A stretch of DNA of 64,000 nucleotides from Planctomycetaceae bacterium (GTDB taxonomy: Bacteria > Planctomycetota > Planctomycetia > Pirellulales > Pirellulaceae), in NCBI GenBank assembly GCA_016794985.1, contig JAEUIQ010000043.1, positions 248,001 through 312,000 on the forward strand, written 5' to 3'. The notes under the pieces were generated by a model, which was given only the letters and a program-made list of their open reading frames with translations, searched no databases and was not told the origin of the DNA. Of this stretch, positions 45,909 through 56,120 are shown in pieces. Within the stretch, counting starts at the first letter, position 1, and each line of letters opens with the position of its first letter. A program made the position numbers and the translations under genes.

Positions 45909-47368
45909 CTTAAGATCTCGCGGACAACTTCACCATGGACATCCGTCAATCGATAGTCTCGACCTTGAAATCGGAAAGTTAGCCGTGTGTGGTCAAATCC
46001 CAGCAGATGGAGCAGCGTCGCATTCAGGTCGTGTACATGCACCGGTTTTGAAACGGAATTGAAACCCAACTCGTCCGTCTGCCCATGCACATGCCCCGAT
46101 TTGACGCCACCGCCCGCCAGCCACAAGGAAAAGCAGCGATTGTGGTGATCTCGACCGTCGGTACCACCTTGAGCCATCGGGGTTCTTCCGAATTCACCGC
46201 CCCAAATAACTAACGTGTCCTCAAGTAGTCCGCGTTGCTTCAAGTCCATAACCAACGCCGCGCTCGGCTGATCGGTGTCGCGGGCGTTGGTGCGAACACC
46301 GTTAGTAAGGTCGCCGTGTTGGTCCCACGCTTCATGAAACAACTGGACGAAACGAACGCCACGCTCGATCAGTCGTCGCGCAAGCAAACAGTTCTTGGCG
46401 AAGGATGATTCTTTACCATCTTTGACGCCGTACGCGGCGAGCGTGTCGTTCGACTCGTCACTGAGGTCCATGAGTTTCGGTGCGCTCATTTGCAGACGGT
46501 AGGCCATTTCATAGCTCTGAATTCTCGCTTCAATTTGAGGATCGCCAAATTGGTCGGCTGCCAATTGATTGAGCCGGTTGATCGCAACGATCGAATCACT
46601 TTGGGCCTGTTGATCGATCCCAGGCGGATTCGACAAGTACAACACTGGATCACCAGCGCTCCGAAACGGTACGCCGCCATACGGGGTCGGCAAAAAGCCG
46701 GAGCCGTAATTGCTGGCGCCGCCGCTCGTGCCCTTCGCACTGGTCAAAACGACGAAGCCGGGAAAGTCGGCGGCTTCGCTTCCCAGGCCGTAAACCGTCC
46801 AAGCACCAAAGCTAGGCCGCCCGAATTGCTCCGACCCCGTGTTCATCAAGATCTGAGCCGGAGCGTGGTTCACCGCCGTGGTTTGCATCGTGCGAATCAA
46901 GCAGATATCGTCCACGATCTTCGCGGTATGCGGCAAAACTTCACTGAGTTCCATTCCCGACTGCCCATGTTTGGAAAAGGAAAACTTGCCGCCTAGCAGT
47001 GCGGAATTGGGCTTGATGAAGGCGGCACGATATCCCGCCAACAGATCGGCGGGTGGCAGCGTTCCATTGAGTCGCTGCAATTCAGGTTTATGGTCAAACA
47101 GTTCCAAGTGACTCGGCGCTCCAGCTTGGAATAGGTAAATGACGCGTTTGGCCTTTGCCGGAAAATGCGGTGTCCGAACCAAAGCGGAGGGTGTCGTCGA
47201 GTCGTCCTGTCGATGGACGCCATTGAATGGTGTCGGAGCAGCACCGGCGGATGCTTGCAACATCGCCGTCGCGGCGATTGGAGCCAAACCAATGCCACAC
47301 TGACCGAAAAACCAACGCCGGGCCACTGTCGATTGAGATGGAATGGAAAAGTCGTCACGCATGTTCAT
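45905..47368 (-). CDS. DUF1501 family protein with Tat-like signal
   Basis: A 487-residue planctomycete-type DUF1501 protein, related to the alkaline phosphatase/sulfatase fold. ARRWFFGQCGIGLAP near residue 17 is a twin-arginine-like export signal. LFQAGAPSHLELFDHKPEL, DTLVIWGGEFGRTPMAQGG, DGRDHHNRCFSLWLAGGG and HDLNATLLHLLGFDH are family signatures. It usually pairs with a DUF1549/DUF1553 gene, absent here. Function unproven. Confidence 0.85.
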   Translation of the reverse strand: MNMRDDFSIPSQSTVARRWFFGQCGIGLAPIAATAMLQASAGAAPTPFNGVHRQDDSTTPSALVRTPHFPAKAKRVIYLFQAGAPSHLELFDHKPELQRLNGTLPPADLLAGYRAAFIKPNSALLGGKFSFSKHGQSGMELSEVLPHTAKIVDDICLIRTMQTTAVNHAPAQILMNTGSEQFGRPSFGAWTVYGLGSEAADFPGFVVLTSAKGTSGGASNYGSGFLPTPYGGVPFRSAGDPVLYLSNPPGIDQQAQSDSIVAINRLNQLAADQFGDPQIEARIQSYEMAYRLQMSAPKLMDLSDESNDTLAAYGVKDGKESSFAKNCLLARRLIERGVRFVQLFHEAWDQHGDLTNGVRTNARDTDQPSAALVMDLKQRGLLEDTLVIWGGEFGRTPMAQGGTDGRDHHNRCFSLWLAGGGVKSGHVHGQTDELGFNSVSKPVHVHDLNATLLHLLGFDHTRLTFRFQGRDYRLTDVHGEVVREILS

Positions 47369-47577
47369 CTAGCTACCATTTCGTACCAAACACGACTTTT
47401 GGGGAATTTGCCGCTCGACTCCACATTATAGCTGCTTGGCCCCAGGTCGTCACGAAGTCAGTTTGATACGCAGGGGCCATCGGAGATCTGGCCGAGTTGT
47501 TGTTGACAGTTTTCTTGACTTGGGGTAGAGCTCCACCGCGATTTTTTTCTGATGTCCGAGTATTCCGAGATGTGCCA

Positions 47578-48468
47578 ATGCTGTCACGCGTCGTCCTTGT
47601 CGGCCTGTTGTTTGCCTGGGTTTCGTGCTCGCAGGTTGGTTGCTCGCGCCATCCGCTTACGCCGCGCGCCATTCCATTGGCGACTGAAGCCCTGGCACCG
47701 CCAGTGATCGATAACGCCGCCCAAATTCAGCGTGGTCAGCCGAGGCCGATCATCGACGGGCTGGGGTGGGTCGTGGGAATACCTTCGAAGTTGATCTTGT
47801 GGGATCGCCGCGTTGATAACCATCGGATTGGTCTCGAAACCGAGAATGCGTTAGCCGAATACATCGCTGAAAATCAATTGCACGGTGTTCGAGTGCGGCT
47901 GACTCAATATCGCCCCGGCGAAGATTGGGTGCGTTTGGTCCGCAACAAGAGCGTCGGGGCGGGTTGGCGTTTTACCCTGGGCACATTCAGTGTCTTGGGC
48001 GAGACCGTTTTCCCGGGGCGGATCTTCGGCGGAGATCACTACAACCCGTTCACGAACACGATTCATTTGTATTCTGATGTTCCGGCCATCGCCTTGCATG
48101 AAGGGGCGCATGCCAAGGACTTTGCGCGGCGCGAGTGGAAAGGGACGTACGGCGCGGCGTATCTGCTGCCGGTCGTTCCACTGTATCACGAGTCCGTTGC
48201 CACGAGTGACGTGTTCGACTATTTGCAAAAACGAGATGATCCTCCCGCCCAAGCCGAAGCGGCTCGGATTCTCTACCCGGCTTATGGAACTTACGCGGGC
48301 AACGCTGCGGGAACCATGTTTGCCGGTTACTCCAGTCCCCTCTACTGGGTGGGCTTGGCCGGAGGTCATGTCGCAGGCCGAATGGAGTCGGATCGGATTC
48401 TGAGTGAGGCGGCCGACCGCGAGGCCCAGTCTTTCCCAACAACCGCCGCCGAGTCCGCGGTAAGATAA
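47578..48468 (+). CDS. Putative lipoprotein with HEGAH metalloprotease-like motif
   Basis: From ATG 47578 the product has 296 residues. The start was chosen because it begins a lipoprotein signal (LLFAWVSCSQVGC); the longer frame from 47497 adds unlikely sequence. VPAIALHEGAHAKDFARREW contains HExxH, the zinc-protease helix motif, near residue 190. YHESVATSDVFDYL follows and could provide a third ligand. A role as an envelope zincin is possible, but no family was recognised. Two hydrophobic segments lie near the C-terminus. Confidence 0.55.
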   Translation: MLSRVVLVGLLFAWVSCSQVGCSRHPLTPRAIPLATEALAPPVIDNAAQIQRGQPRPIIDGLGWVVGIPSKLILWDRRVDNHRIGLETENALAEYIAENQLHGVRVRLTQYRPGEDWVRLVRNKSVGAGWRFTLGTFSVLGETVFPGRIFGGDHYNPFTNTIHLYSDVPAIALHEGAHAKDFARREWKGTYGAAYLLPVVPLYHESVATSDVFDYLQKRDDPPAQAEAARILYPAYGTYAGNAAGTMFAGYSSPLYWVGLAGGHVAGRMESDRILSEAADREAQSFPTTAAESAVR

Positions 48469-48632
48469 CGTACAGTCCAGCGGGTCGCGGGCGACAAACG
48501 AGACCGGTCAACCCGCTGCATTGTGCGGTCTGGTATCATGTCGTCATTGCCAGACAGTGAGGTGTCGTTGGGCCATGTAACCATGACTCTCAAGATCTGT
48601 GGACACAACACTTGATGTTTGGAGGCCAACTT

Positions 48633-49964
48633 ATGAATTGCCGGATCTGGACCTTCGTCGCGTGGGTTGGCTTAGCCGTCTCGACGAATCTGTGGGCGCA
48701 AACGCGCGAGGAAAAAATTCGCGGAGACAAGCAAAAAGTTGAAGCCGAAGGTTTTTGGATTTACAACGACTTGGCCACCGCGTTCGCCGAAGGTAAAAGG
48801 ACCGGAAAACCTATCCTTGTGGTTTTGAGGTGCATCCCTTGTGAAGAGTGTGTCAAGCTTGACGATGACTTGCTTGACCAAGACGAGTCGGTGCGACCTT
48901 TGTTGGAGCAATTCGTTTGTGTTCGACAAGTATCGACCAACGGGTTGGATTTATCGTTGTTCCAGTTCGATACCGATCAATCGTGGGCGATGTTCCTTTT
49001 GAATGCAGATGGCACCATCTATGGACGATTTGGGACTCGCTCCCATTCCACTCAGTGGGATGGCGATGTTTCTTTAGCGGGGTTGGCCGAAACTTTGCGA
49101 GGTGCTCTGGAGCTACACCGCAACTATCCGAACAATGTGTCGAGACTGGTTGGCAAACGTGGGCCGGCGCTGGAATTCGGTGCGCCGGAGGAGTACCCAA
49201 GTTTATCAGGACGATTCACCAACTCGCTAGATTATTCCGGTAGAGTCGTCGATAGCTGCATCCATTGCCATCAAATCGGAGACGCGCAACGCGAGTTGTA
49301 CTTGGCTCGCGGAAAACCAATTCCAGAGGAAGTGCTGTTTCCCTATCCGCATCCCAAATCGATCGGGTTGATCCTTGATTCAAAGACTCGCTCAAAAGTG
49401 CAACGAGTTGAAAAAGGCTCGATCGCGGAGCGGGGCGGTTTTTTGCCGGGTGATTCGATTGAAACGATGGCGGGACAAGGGATCTTGTCGATGGCCGATA
49501 TCCAGTGGGTTCTGCATGGCGTACCGGCCAGCGGTGGACAAGTGCCAGTCGAAGTGCAACGCGACGGAGGTGCGGAACGCCTCACGTTGGAGCTACCAAC
49601 GGAGTGGCGTCGTGGTGGGGACTTGAGTTGGCGAGCGTCGTCTTGGGGCCTGCGTCGGATCGCAACCGGTGGCTTGGTTTTGAAGCCATTGGACGCCAAC
49701 GCGCGCCGTGCCGGAGAATTTGCGGAACAACAAATGGCGTTGCGTGTGGATTACGTGGGCGAATACGGGGCGCACGCGGCCGGTAAGCAAGCTGGATTTC
49801 AGCAACACGATATTCTGATCGAAGTGGATGGCCAACGGAGTTTGATGACCGAAGGAGCCGTTTTCCACTATTTGACCACCAACAAGAAAGTTGGCGATCA
49901 ATTTGTGGTGGTGGTCCGTCGCGGTCGTGAAGATCTACGACTGACGTTGCCGATCCAAGAATGA
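48633..49964 (+). CDS. Exported thioredoxin-like/PDZ protein with CxxCH motif
   Basis: From ATG 48633, with GGAGG 8 nt upstream, the product has 443 residues and a signal peptide (WVGLAVSTNLWAQ). Residues about 30-165 resemble a thioredoxin-like fold (GKPILVVLRCIPCEECVKLD, FLLNADGTIYGRFGT). SCIHCHQIGDAQ, near 215, is a CxxCH heme-attachment-like motif. Two PDZ-like modules follow (KSIGLILDSKTRSKVQRVEK with GGFLPGDSI; VDYVGEYGAHAAGK with AGFQQHDIL). It is probably periplasmic. Redox or protein-folding roles are inferred. Confidence 0.65.
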   Translation: MNCRIWTFVAWVGLAVSTNLWAQTREEKIRGDKQKVEAEGFWIYNDLATAFAEGKRTGKPILVVLRCIPCEECVKLDDDLLDQDESVRPLLEQFVCVRQVSTNGLDLSLFQFDTDQSWAMFLLNADGTIYGRFGTRSHSTQWDGDVSLAGLAETLRGALELHRNYPNNVSRLVGKRGPALEFGAPEEYPSLSGRFTNSLDYSGRVVDSCIHCHQIGDAQRELYLARGKPIPEEVLFPYPHPKSIGLILDSKTRSKVQRVEKGSIAERGGFLPGDSIETMAGQGILSMADIQWVLHGVPASGGQVPVEVQRDGGAERLTLELPTEWRRGGDLSWRASSWGLRRIATGGLVLKPLDANARRAGEFAEQQMALRVDYVGEYGAHAAGKQAGFQQHDILIEVDGQRSLMTEGAVFHYLTTNKKVGDQFVVVVRRGREDLRLTLPIQE

Positions 49965-50041
49965 TGTTGGCGTCGGCCCTGGGTTGATCTTCGGGCGGAA
50001 TTTGACTGTCGCCAAGCTCCGCCATGGTTGACGCCTTTCGA

Positions 50042-50692
50042 TCACGCTTTCGCCCGGCGAATGATCAATCGAGGTGGGGTCTCTTGCCGGTGATTGGCAA
50101 ACCAGAGATTCCCCAGCCAATCCATTTGAGGGGTTGTCAACATCGCCAGGTGCAAAGCGGAGGGCAAATAAATCGCCTGCCATGGGATTTGGTCGGCATA
50201 GGGGATCTCGGCTGTGGTGCTAATGATGACATCCAACTGACCGGTTCCCAACTTTCCCAGCACATTGGTCCAATTGGAAAATGGGGAGGCCAAGTGGGTG
50301 CGGAGTTTGACCGCCGACAAACAGCGGTCGATTTCGACAGCTTCTTGATAATCCGTCACGTAGATCAGGATCGGTGTCACGGGCTCCATCCGTAAGCTTC
50401 GTCCAGTTCTGTGAACATGGTTGGATCGCTGGTCCTTGGTCGCCGTGTTCTCGGCAGAAACTTGGTGCAGGCGATAGACGTGATCTAGCAGGTCGAAAAC
50501 ATGTCGTTCGTTTAGGCATTCACACTTCATGTGCCATGCCTGGTTTTGGGGCTCGCCTAGTTGCGGAGCGGTTTCCTCGACGCGTGCTTCCACATCAGAA
50601 CTCGAGTCGAACTCCAACAGATCTTGATCCAGGAAATGGAAGTCGGAGATTTCGAAGTTCGAGATGTTCGAATGTTGGTAGGTGGCGATCAT
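50042..50692 (-). CDS. Hypothetical cytoplasmic protein
   Basis: A 216-residue protein from ATG 50692, preceded by AAAGGGA. The frame stays open to 50998, but the extra 102 residues do not look protein-like. The N-terminal half is acidic with a His/Cys cluster (HMKCECLNERHVFDLL). The C-terminal half has alternating hydrophobic strands (ILIYVTDYQEAVEI, LDVIISTTAEIPYAD). I recognise no domain. It converges with the thioredoxin/PDZ gene and diverges from the next exported protein. Confidence 0.45.
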   Translation of the reverse strand: MIATYQHSNISNFEISDFHFLDQDLLEFDSSSDVEARVEETAPQLGEPQNQAWHMKCECLNERHVFDLLDHVYRLHQVSAENTATKDQRSNHVHRTGRSLRMEPVTPILIYVTDYQEAVEIDRCLSAVKLRTHLASPFSNWTNVLGKLGTGQLDVIISTTAEIPYADQIPWQAIYLPSALHLAMLTTPQMDWLGNLWFANHRQETPPRLIIRRAKA

Positions 50693-51085
50693 TGGTAAAT
50701 TCCCTTTCACTAGTGGATGGAGAGTTGTAGTGCTGACAAAGTCACCTGTCGTTTGACCCGCGTTTTTGTTCCGGCGGCTGGTGTCCCTGCTCCCCTTTGT
50801 CTGTATCCATATTCGGGGAACCTTGGACACATCCGGTCCACCCTGTGGAATCGACAGCAAAACCGGCTTCCAGACCCGCGGTTTTTGACTCGGTAGGTCC
50901 AACAATGCGTGATTCCATCCGCATTCCGAACGCTCGTCTCGGGCAGCCGCTGCTCTAATACGCTGCCAAGTTGGTGTTGGTTCGGAGAATTTCCGCAATC
51001 AATCGTCGGCAGAGGCCTGCTTGACGTGCCGTTTCGTTTACAATGGACGGGGCGAGATTTTTCCAGGCTTCGTTGGTATCACACA

Positions 51086-53116
51086 ATGACGGTCATTTCC
51101 GCAGTTAGACACGTTCCGACAGAATCGTCGAGAGGTTGGGTTTTTGCGAGCCTCGTTCGATTCGGGCTGCTCGGGCTGCTGTTGCTTCGTGCTTCCACCG
51201 GGGCATTGCATGGCTGCCAGGACGAGCAAAAAGACAAGAAGGTTGCCCCCTTGCCACAAGTCAGCGTGGCGCAAAAAGAGGATGTGCTGGAGAAAATCGG
51301 CCTGGCCAACGAGAGCTTGATCGCCATTTCTCGCGAGGATGGTGTCTTGCAGAGTGGAATCCCGCACCATTATCAAGAAGCCAACAATATTCGAAATCAA
51401 ATTGGCCAGGCGGTTCGTGGGTACGGCGGTCATTCTTCGGTTTCGGGCAATAATCAATACGAGTGTCACTTGATCTCGCCGGAGCTCACCGGGTTGATTC
51501 AGAGAAACGAAGTGGCTCGATTGGTCTTGGAGGAGACACAGAGTCAAAAGCGACGGTTGGAGATCGAGGAGAGCCCAGTAGGATTGAGAATTTCATTGGC
51601 GAACAATGAAGATTATTTCTTGCTCTTCCATGATCGTCGCGAAAAAGGGCTGGTGGTACAAGAGTCGGACGGCGACTTCATGTTCAACGGGCGTTTTGCT
51701 GACTTTAATGAATTCTGTTTGAGGAATTCTGACTACTGCCAACAACGATTGTTCCCTTTGTTTCGCCGGTTTGGTGTCAAGTTTCCGGAAACGGCTTATG
51801 AACCATCGGTGCAATCATTGATGACCGACCTGTTGCTCAGCGATCCGTTGTCGGCAACGCAATTACTCGAAACAGTGCAAAGCAAGGTCTCGGCAGCGGA
51901 GTACCAACAACGTCAGGCAGGGATCAAGCAGCTAATCAGCGCATACCCCACCAATCGAGTGCCGTTGGTACGATTGATTATGGACGAGCAACAACCGGCC
52001 GATTTGCGACACCATCTGTTAGATGCCCTAGCGGCTAACGACAAGGAGTTACATCAGTCTCTAAAAAATATCGTCCTGCCGCAAAATTTGTTAAACAATG
52101 TTTCGTTCCTCGTCTGGATGCTGAAAGCTCAAGAACCACTGGTCAGCTCGCCGACATCGCCCCCCGAGTCGATTGAGTCCGGCACAGAAAATTCAACCGC
52201 GGCAAATGTCCCCGTCGGAACTGGGCCGGACAGCCAACGAGTGCGCGATTTGATCCGCCAGCGTTTATCGCACCTGACTCAAAAGCCAATCGACACGGCA
52301 TTAGATGATTGGATCCAATTCGCATTGGGGCCGGCGGCCGACCAAACGGCAACCAGCATTGTGGAAGTCGCGCCAGGATTCTTTGACAAGAAGGATGGCT
52401 TCGAATTGATTGCTGGCCGCTGCGATACCTTTCTCAGATTGGTTCGGGAGGGCTCGACCATGCGCTGGGATCGAGAGCACTGGCAGACGTCGTTTCAGGG
52501 CAAAACACCCCGTGACCATTTCAACGAATCCCGCGAATTTCTCAAGTCAAAGTCACTGCCAGTTCAGTGGTTGGCCGAGCCCACGGATTACAAACTGGAC
52601 CAGGATGTACATGGACTTGTCTTGTTCGAGCAATTTCGAGGTGAGATCAAGGAACGTCCTGCCAATCCGAATCATGTCTATTATCAGAACCAACAGAATC
52701 AGCAACCGACCAATGCATGTCGAATCGAGGGTGAGCTGTTGTTGCTGTCGATGGATATGGGGGAATCGCCGGTCAAGCTGAGTGCTTCCCCTTGTCGGCT
52801 GCAGTTTGTGGAGCAAACCGGCAAGAAGCGAGCGATTCATGTCGTCGATCGACCCGGCCAGGACTTTGCGATTACTTTGCATTGCGAAGAGTTGGGCGTC
52901 TATGTTCGATTGCAGGTGAAAGCAAGTGGTGAAACTACGATTCGGCAATTTCAAGGGAGCCAAACATTTCAGGCGACCTGTGCTACCTATGCCGAGTTTG
53001 AAACGGAGTATCCCAACGCGATCCAGCAAGTTGTTGTTCCGACCATGCAGCTGTTGGGCATACAAATTCGTGAACTGGCCGCGAATTCTCCGCAGGGCAC
53101 TTCGGAATTGCCCTAG
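51086..53116 (+). CDS. Large exported protein of unknown function
   Basis: From ATG 51086 the product has 676 residues, with an N-terminal hydrophobic segment (FGLLGLLLLRASTGALHGC), so it is a secreted or lipid-anchored protein. The longer frame from 50909 was rejected because it adds low-quality sequence ahead of this signal. The middle (about 240-330) is helical and HEAT-like (SVQSLMTDLLLSDPLSATQL). The C-terminal half is beta-rich. No catalytic motif is visible. The next exported protein gene follows on the same strand. Confidence 0.5.
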   Translation: MTVISAVRHVPTESSRGWVFASLVRFGLLGLLLLRASTGALHGCQDEQKDKKVAPLPQVSVAQKEDVLEKIGLANESLIAISREDGVLQSGIPHHYQEANNIRNQIGQAVRGYGGHSSVSGNNQYECHLISPELTGLIQRNEVARLVLEETQSQKRRLEIEESPVGLRISLANNEDYFLLFHDRREKGLVVQESDGDFMFNGRFADFNEFCLRNSDYCQQRLFPLFRRFGVKFPETAYEPSVQSLMTDLLLSDPLSATQLLETVQSKVSAAEYQQRQAGIKQLISAYPTNRVPLVRLIMDEQQPADLRHHLLDALAANDKELHQSLKNIVLPQNLLNNVSFLVWMLKAQEPLVSSPTSPPESIESGTENSTAANVPVGTGPDSQRVRDLIRQRLSHLTQKPIDTALDDWIQFALGPAADQTATSIVEVAPGFFDKKDGFELIAGRCDTFLRLVREGSTMRWDREHWQTSFQGKTPRDHFNESREFLKSKSLPVQWLAEPTDYKLDQDVHGLVLFEQFRGEIKERPANPNHVYYQNQQNQQPTNACRIEGELLLLSMDMGESPVKLSASPCRLQFVEQTGKKRAIHVVDRPGQDFAITLHCEELGVYVRLQVKASGETTIRQFQGSQTFQATCATYAEFETEYPNAIQQVVVPTMQLLGIQIRELAANSPQGTSELP

Positions 53117-53210
53117 CTTCGAAACAGGACTTTTGGTAACACCGCTCGCGAGCCCGTTAGGTTGCTAATTGGCATTGCCAGCCATTACCGAAGATTTGGG
53201 TCCTGCTGCC

Positions 53211-55796
53211 GTGTTCGTATTTATCCCGCAACACAACTTTAATAGATTTTGCTCGCAACGATATTGCGTTTTTTATTTCGCGATGGTCGTTCTGTGGCTG
53301 GGGCTGCTAGCAAACAACAACGTTTGGGGCCAATCGGCAATTCCCCCCTCCGGAAGTCATCGCCCTGATTCCGCGAGTTTGGATGATTTTTTCTCGCAAG
53401 AAATGCGGGCCTTGCTCCAAGGTAGCGCTGCTCCTCGTTCGCAAAACGCGGCGCCTTCCACGAAGCCAATCGGATCGTCACCACGTGAAAAGCGAGAGAC
53501 GTCGGGCAATTCCGAAACCAGCAGTCAGGTAAATTCGAACCCGCTTCGGTCGTCAGTCGCAAATCCTATTGCGGGCAGTCGCACTTCGCGAGGCGGTGAC
53601 GACACCGGCACAGCGTCGGGCGCGCTGCGACTCAGGCGGTCGGCAAATAGCCAACCAAACGGTCCGCCAAGGTCGTTGGCCATGGACAACAAGGATGACG
53701 TTCGCCCGTTACAGAACCAAAATCAGCGACCGCAGAGCTTGTTGGAGGTTGGTAGTATTGGGTTACTTTCCAACACCTCTGAAGATAGCATCGAACTTCC
53801 CCCGCCTTATGCAACCAATGAGGGCAGGCAAGACAACGCGGTCAAGCTTCAAGAACCACGACGAATCAACTCGGATCAACCTGAACGACCTGGCATGGAA
53901 CGACCTGGGATAGATCGTCCGCTTTCTGAAGTAGTTGACTTGGCAAGCTTGCCGGTACAAATGGGATTTCAAAGTGACGATGCGGCAGCGGAAAAATCAA
54001 CACGCGAGCGGGTGAAGAACCGGCTTGATCCCGCGGATTTTTCGGCACTCGTCAACAAGAACTCACGCCCTACAACGGGTGAAATCAAGACCCAAACGGG
54101 CAATCGCGTCGTGGAATTTTCGGAGCCGGATCCGACGGGTCCAACGGCTGAGCTTTCCAGTAAATTGGAAACGAATCGGCCTGTTGAAGCCAAGTTGTTT
54201 GAGTTTGCGAAAATGCGAGAACAACTTGGACGCTCGGTCCCCAGCGAGCTTTCGAATGAAGCTAATCTTTTGGCCGAATTGAACTATCGAGTTTGGCGAG
54301 GCGAGTATCAACAAGCCCGCCGGCAAATCATCAGTATCGAAAACAACGATTTCTCGGGGTCAGAGCTTTGGGAACTTACCTGGTTGACGGCCGAGGTGGC
54401 GATTGGGTTGAGGGATCTATCGCTGCTGCAAGCCGCGGAGCGTCGTATCAAGCATTTGCAAACTCGGCCGGACGCTAACGACGATGCGAACCGGCTTGAA
54501 TCGATTTACGCGAGCTATTGGGCGGCATATGCGGCGTTGTTCCAATCCGAACCCGATTACGTGACTGGAGTGGCAGGCTTTCGTCGCGTCATGGAAGAAA
54601 TCGCCCAGCAAATGCCCCAAGCGACTCCTTGGGCTCGCCAAAGAATGGCGTGGCTCTTGTTAAATAGTCAACTAGAAATGGCCCGATGCATTGCGTTGGG
54701 GCCCTACCAGTCCGCCGTCGCCTCCAGCGATCAGTGGTTCTTGCAAGCCAACGCAACGGTGCAAGAGTTGATCCAAGCCGAGTTGGCCAGTCCGTTATTG
54801 CGAACCAAGGTTGTTTGCAAACAAATCGAATGTTACGCGGAGCAGGCTCGATTTCGTGAAGTTCCCCCGCTAATGAGTTATCTTGCGACACAGGAGCATC
54901 AATATCAAAGACCAGATTCCGTTGATGAGGTGATGTGGCTCCGCCAACTGGCCACGACGGCAACACTTCGATGTGGCATTTTGGCCTTTAATCATCAACA
55001 GACAAGTTGGGCAGAACAATGGGTCAAGCAAGCATTGACGAAGCTCCAAACACTTGAAAACCAACGAGTGTCGAACTCTGCAACGGCAGAAACGATTAAA
55101 TCGGACTTGGCGATCGCCTATTGGTTGCGCGGGGCTTTGTACCAAAGTCAGCGCCGCAATGATCTTGCGTTGCAAGCCTTCGACAACGCCCTGAAACATT
55201 GGCCGACCATCGATGAACTCTCGGTAGCGACTCAGTACCTCGAGCAAGGGGAACGGATGGCCATCATGGCAGTTGCATTTTGGGAACAAGACCAAGATGC
55301 TCGAGCGATCCAATTAAACCAAGATGCCGTGCTGTTGATCCAAAACGCCGTCGATGCGGGGGTGGCATCCCAGGAGCGATTGGAAGTTCCCATCGCCAAC
55401 TTGGCCGTCATGACTCAGTCGAGCCCTCCCTTGGTAATTCAGGGAACGGAAACGATTGAACCGGTTGATGCGACCAAGGTCGCCGAGCATTTGGACGGAA
55501 GCGACGTCACGATGGCAACGGTTGGGCACCTCGAATTAACGGAAATTCGGGAACAACTCGAAAGTCCCACAGTCGCTTCATCGACTTCGGAAAACAGTTC
55601 TTCGGAAAACAGTTCTTCGGAAAACAGCTCTTCGGAAAACAGCTCTTCGGAAAACAGCTCTTCGGAAAAAGTTGGACCAGTTCGTAACCCGGAAACCAAC
55701 CAACAAACTGCAGCTACCGGCGGTCGCGTTAACCCGGCACCGCTTCCCGCTAAACCCAGGCGTTCGCGGTTACCCTCGCGGGCAATGATTCGCTAG
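53211..55796 (+). CDS. Exported TPR-like protein with SENSS repeats
   Basis: I place the start at GTG 53211, which gives a normal signal peptide (basic residues, then YCVFYFAMVVLWLGLLANN); TTG 53169 and ATG 53283 are alternatives. The product has about 861 residues. Residues 60-330 are low-complexity, polar and probably unstructured. About 350-720 are helical and TPR-like (WLRGALYQSQRRNDLALQAF). Near the C-terminus a Ser/Glu/Asn repeat is encoded by the 55586-55669 tandem array, and the end is basic (PAKPRRSRLPSRAMIR). Function unknown. Confidence 0.55.
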   Translation: MFVFIPQHNFNRFCSQRYCVFYFAMVVLWLGLLANNNVWGQSAIPPSGSHRPDSASLDDFFSQEMRALLQGSAAPRSQNAAPSTKPIGSSPREKRETSGNSETSSQVNSNPLRSSVANPIAGSRTSRGGDDTGTASGALRLRRSANSQPNGPPRSLAMDNKDDVRPLQNQNQRPQSLLEVGSIGLLSNTSEDSIELPPPYATNEGRQDNAVKLQEPRRINSDQPERPGMERPGIDRPLSEVVDLASLPVQMGFQSDDAAAEKSTRERVKNRLDPADFSALVNKNSRPTTGEIKTQTGNRVVEFSEPDPTGPTAELSSKLETNRPVEAKLFEFAKMREQLGRSVPSELSNEANLLAELNYRVWRGEYQQARRQIISIENNDFSGSELWELTWLTAEVAIGLRDLSLLQAAERRIKHLQTRPDANDDANRLESIYASYWAAYAALFQSEPDYVTGVAGFRRVMEEIAQQMPQATPWARQRMAWLLLNSQLEMARCIALGPYQSAVASSDQWFLQANATVQELIQAELASPLLRTKVVCKQIECYAEQARFREVPPLMSYLATQEHQYQRPDSVDEVMWLRQLATTATLRCGILAFNHQQTSWAEQWVKQALTKLQTLENQRVSNSATAETIKSDLAIAYWLRGALYQSQRRNDLALQAFDNALKHWPTIDELSVATQYLEQGERMAIMAVAFWEQDQDARAIQLNQDAVLLIQNAVDAGVASQERLEVPIANLAVMTQSSPPLVIQGTETIEPVDATKVAEHLDGSDVTMATVGHLELTEIREQLESPTVASSTSENSSSENSSSENSSSENSSSENSSSEKVGPVRNPETNQQTAATGGRVNPAPLPAKPRRSRLPSRAMIR
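55586..55669 (+). repeat. 15-bp tandem repeat inside coding sequence
   Basis: TTCGGAAAACAGTTC or TTCGGAAAACAGCTC occurs five times in register, plus a partial sixth copy. It encodes five SENSS units. The T/C difference splits the array into two early and three late copies, which suggests recent expansion by slippage. Confidence 0.9.
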
Positions 55797-56089
55797 CCGC
55801 ACGGTTTGCCGCTGGCCGCTAGACCTTAGGTCTGCCCACGTCGGCTTGTGTCTGGGGTCTGCGTGTCTAGGAGGTGTCTCCACTGGCTGACGAAGAACGC
55901 TTGGAATGATTCCTGATCAACAATCATTCAGCCCAAACATTCGAAGACACTTGCGAAGTTGTTGGCTGGTATGAAAAAAGAAGTGTTGTGGAAGAGTATC
56001 GCGCGTGACTTGAGACCGGAATGAGTATAGAAGGCTACCCGTTCACCGCTACCGATCGTCTGGAGCCGACCATCGCGTTGACTTCCGCG

Positions 56090-56120
56090 AAAAAAAACAG
56101 CGTCGCAGGATCTGCGACGC
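56090..56120 (-). terminator. Intrinsic terminator after the 77-residue protein gene
   Basis: On the minus strand GCGTCGCAGATCCTGCGAC and its completion (56120-56100) form a near-perfect palindromic hairpin. It is followed, after two bases, by eight T (56097-56090). A sister palindrome at 56133-56153 precedes it. Both lie downstream of the gene ending at 56210. Confidence 0.75.
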
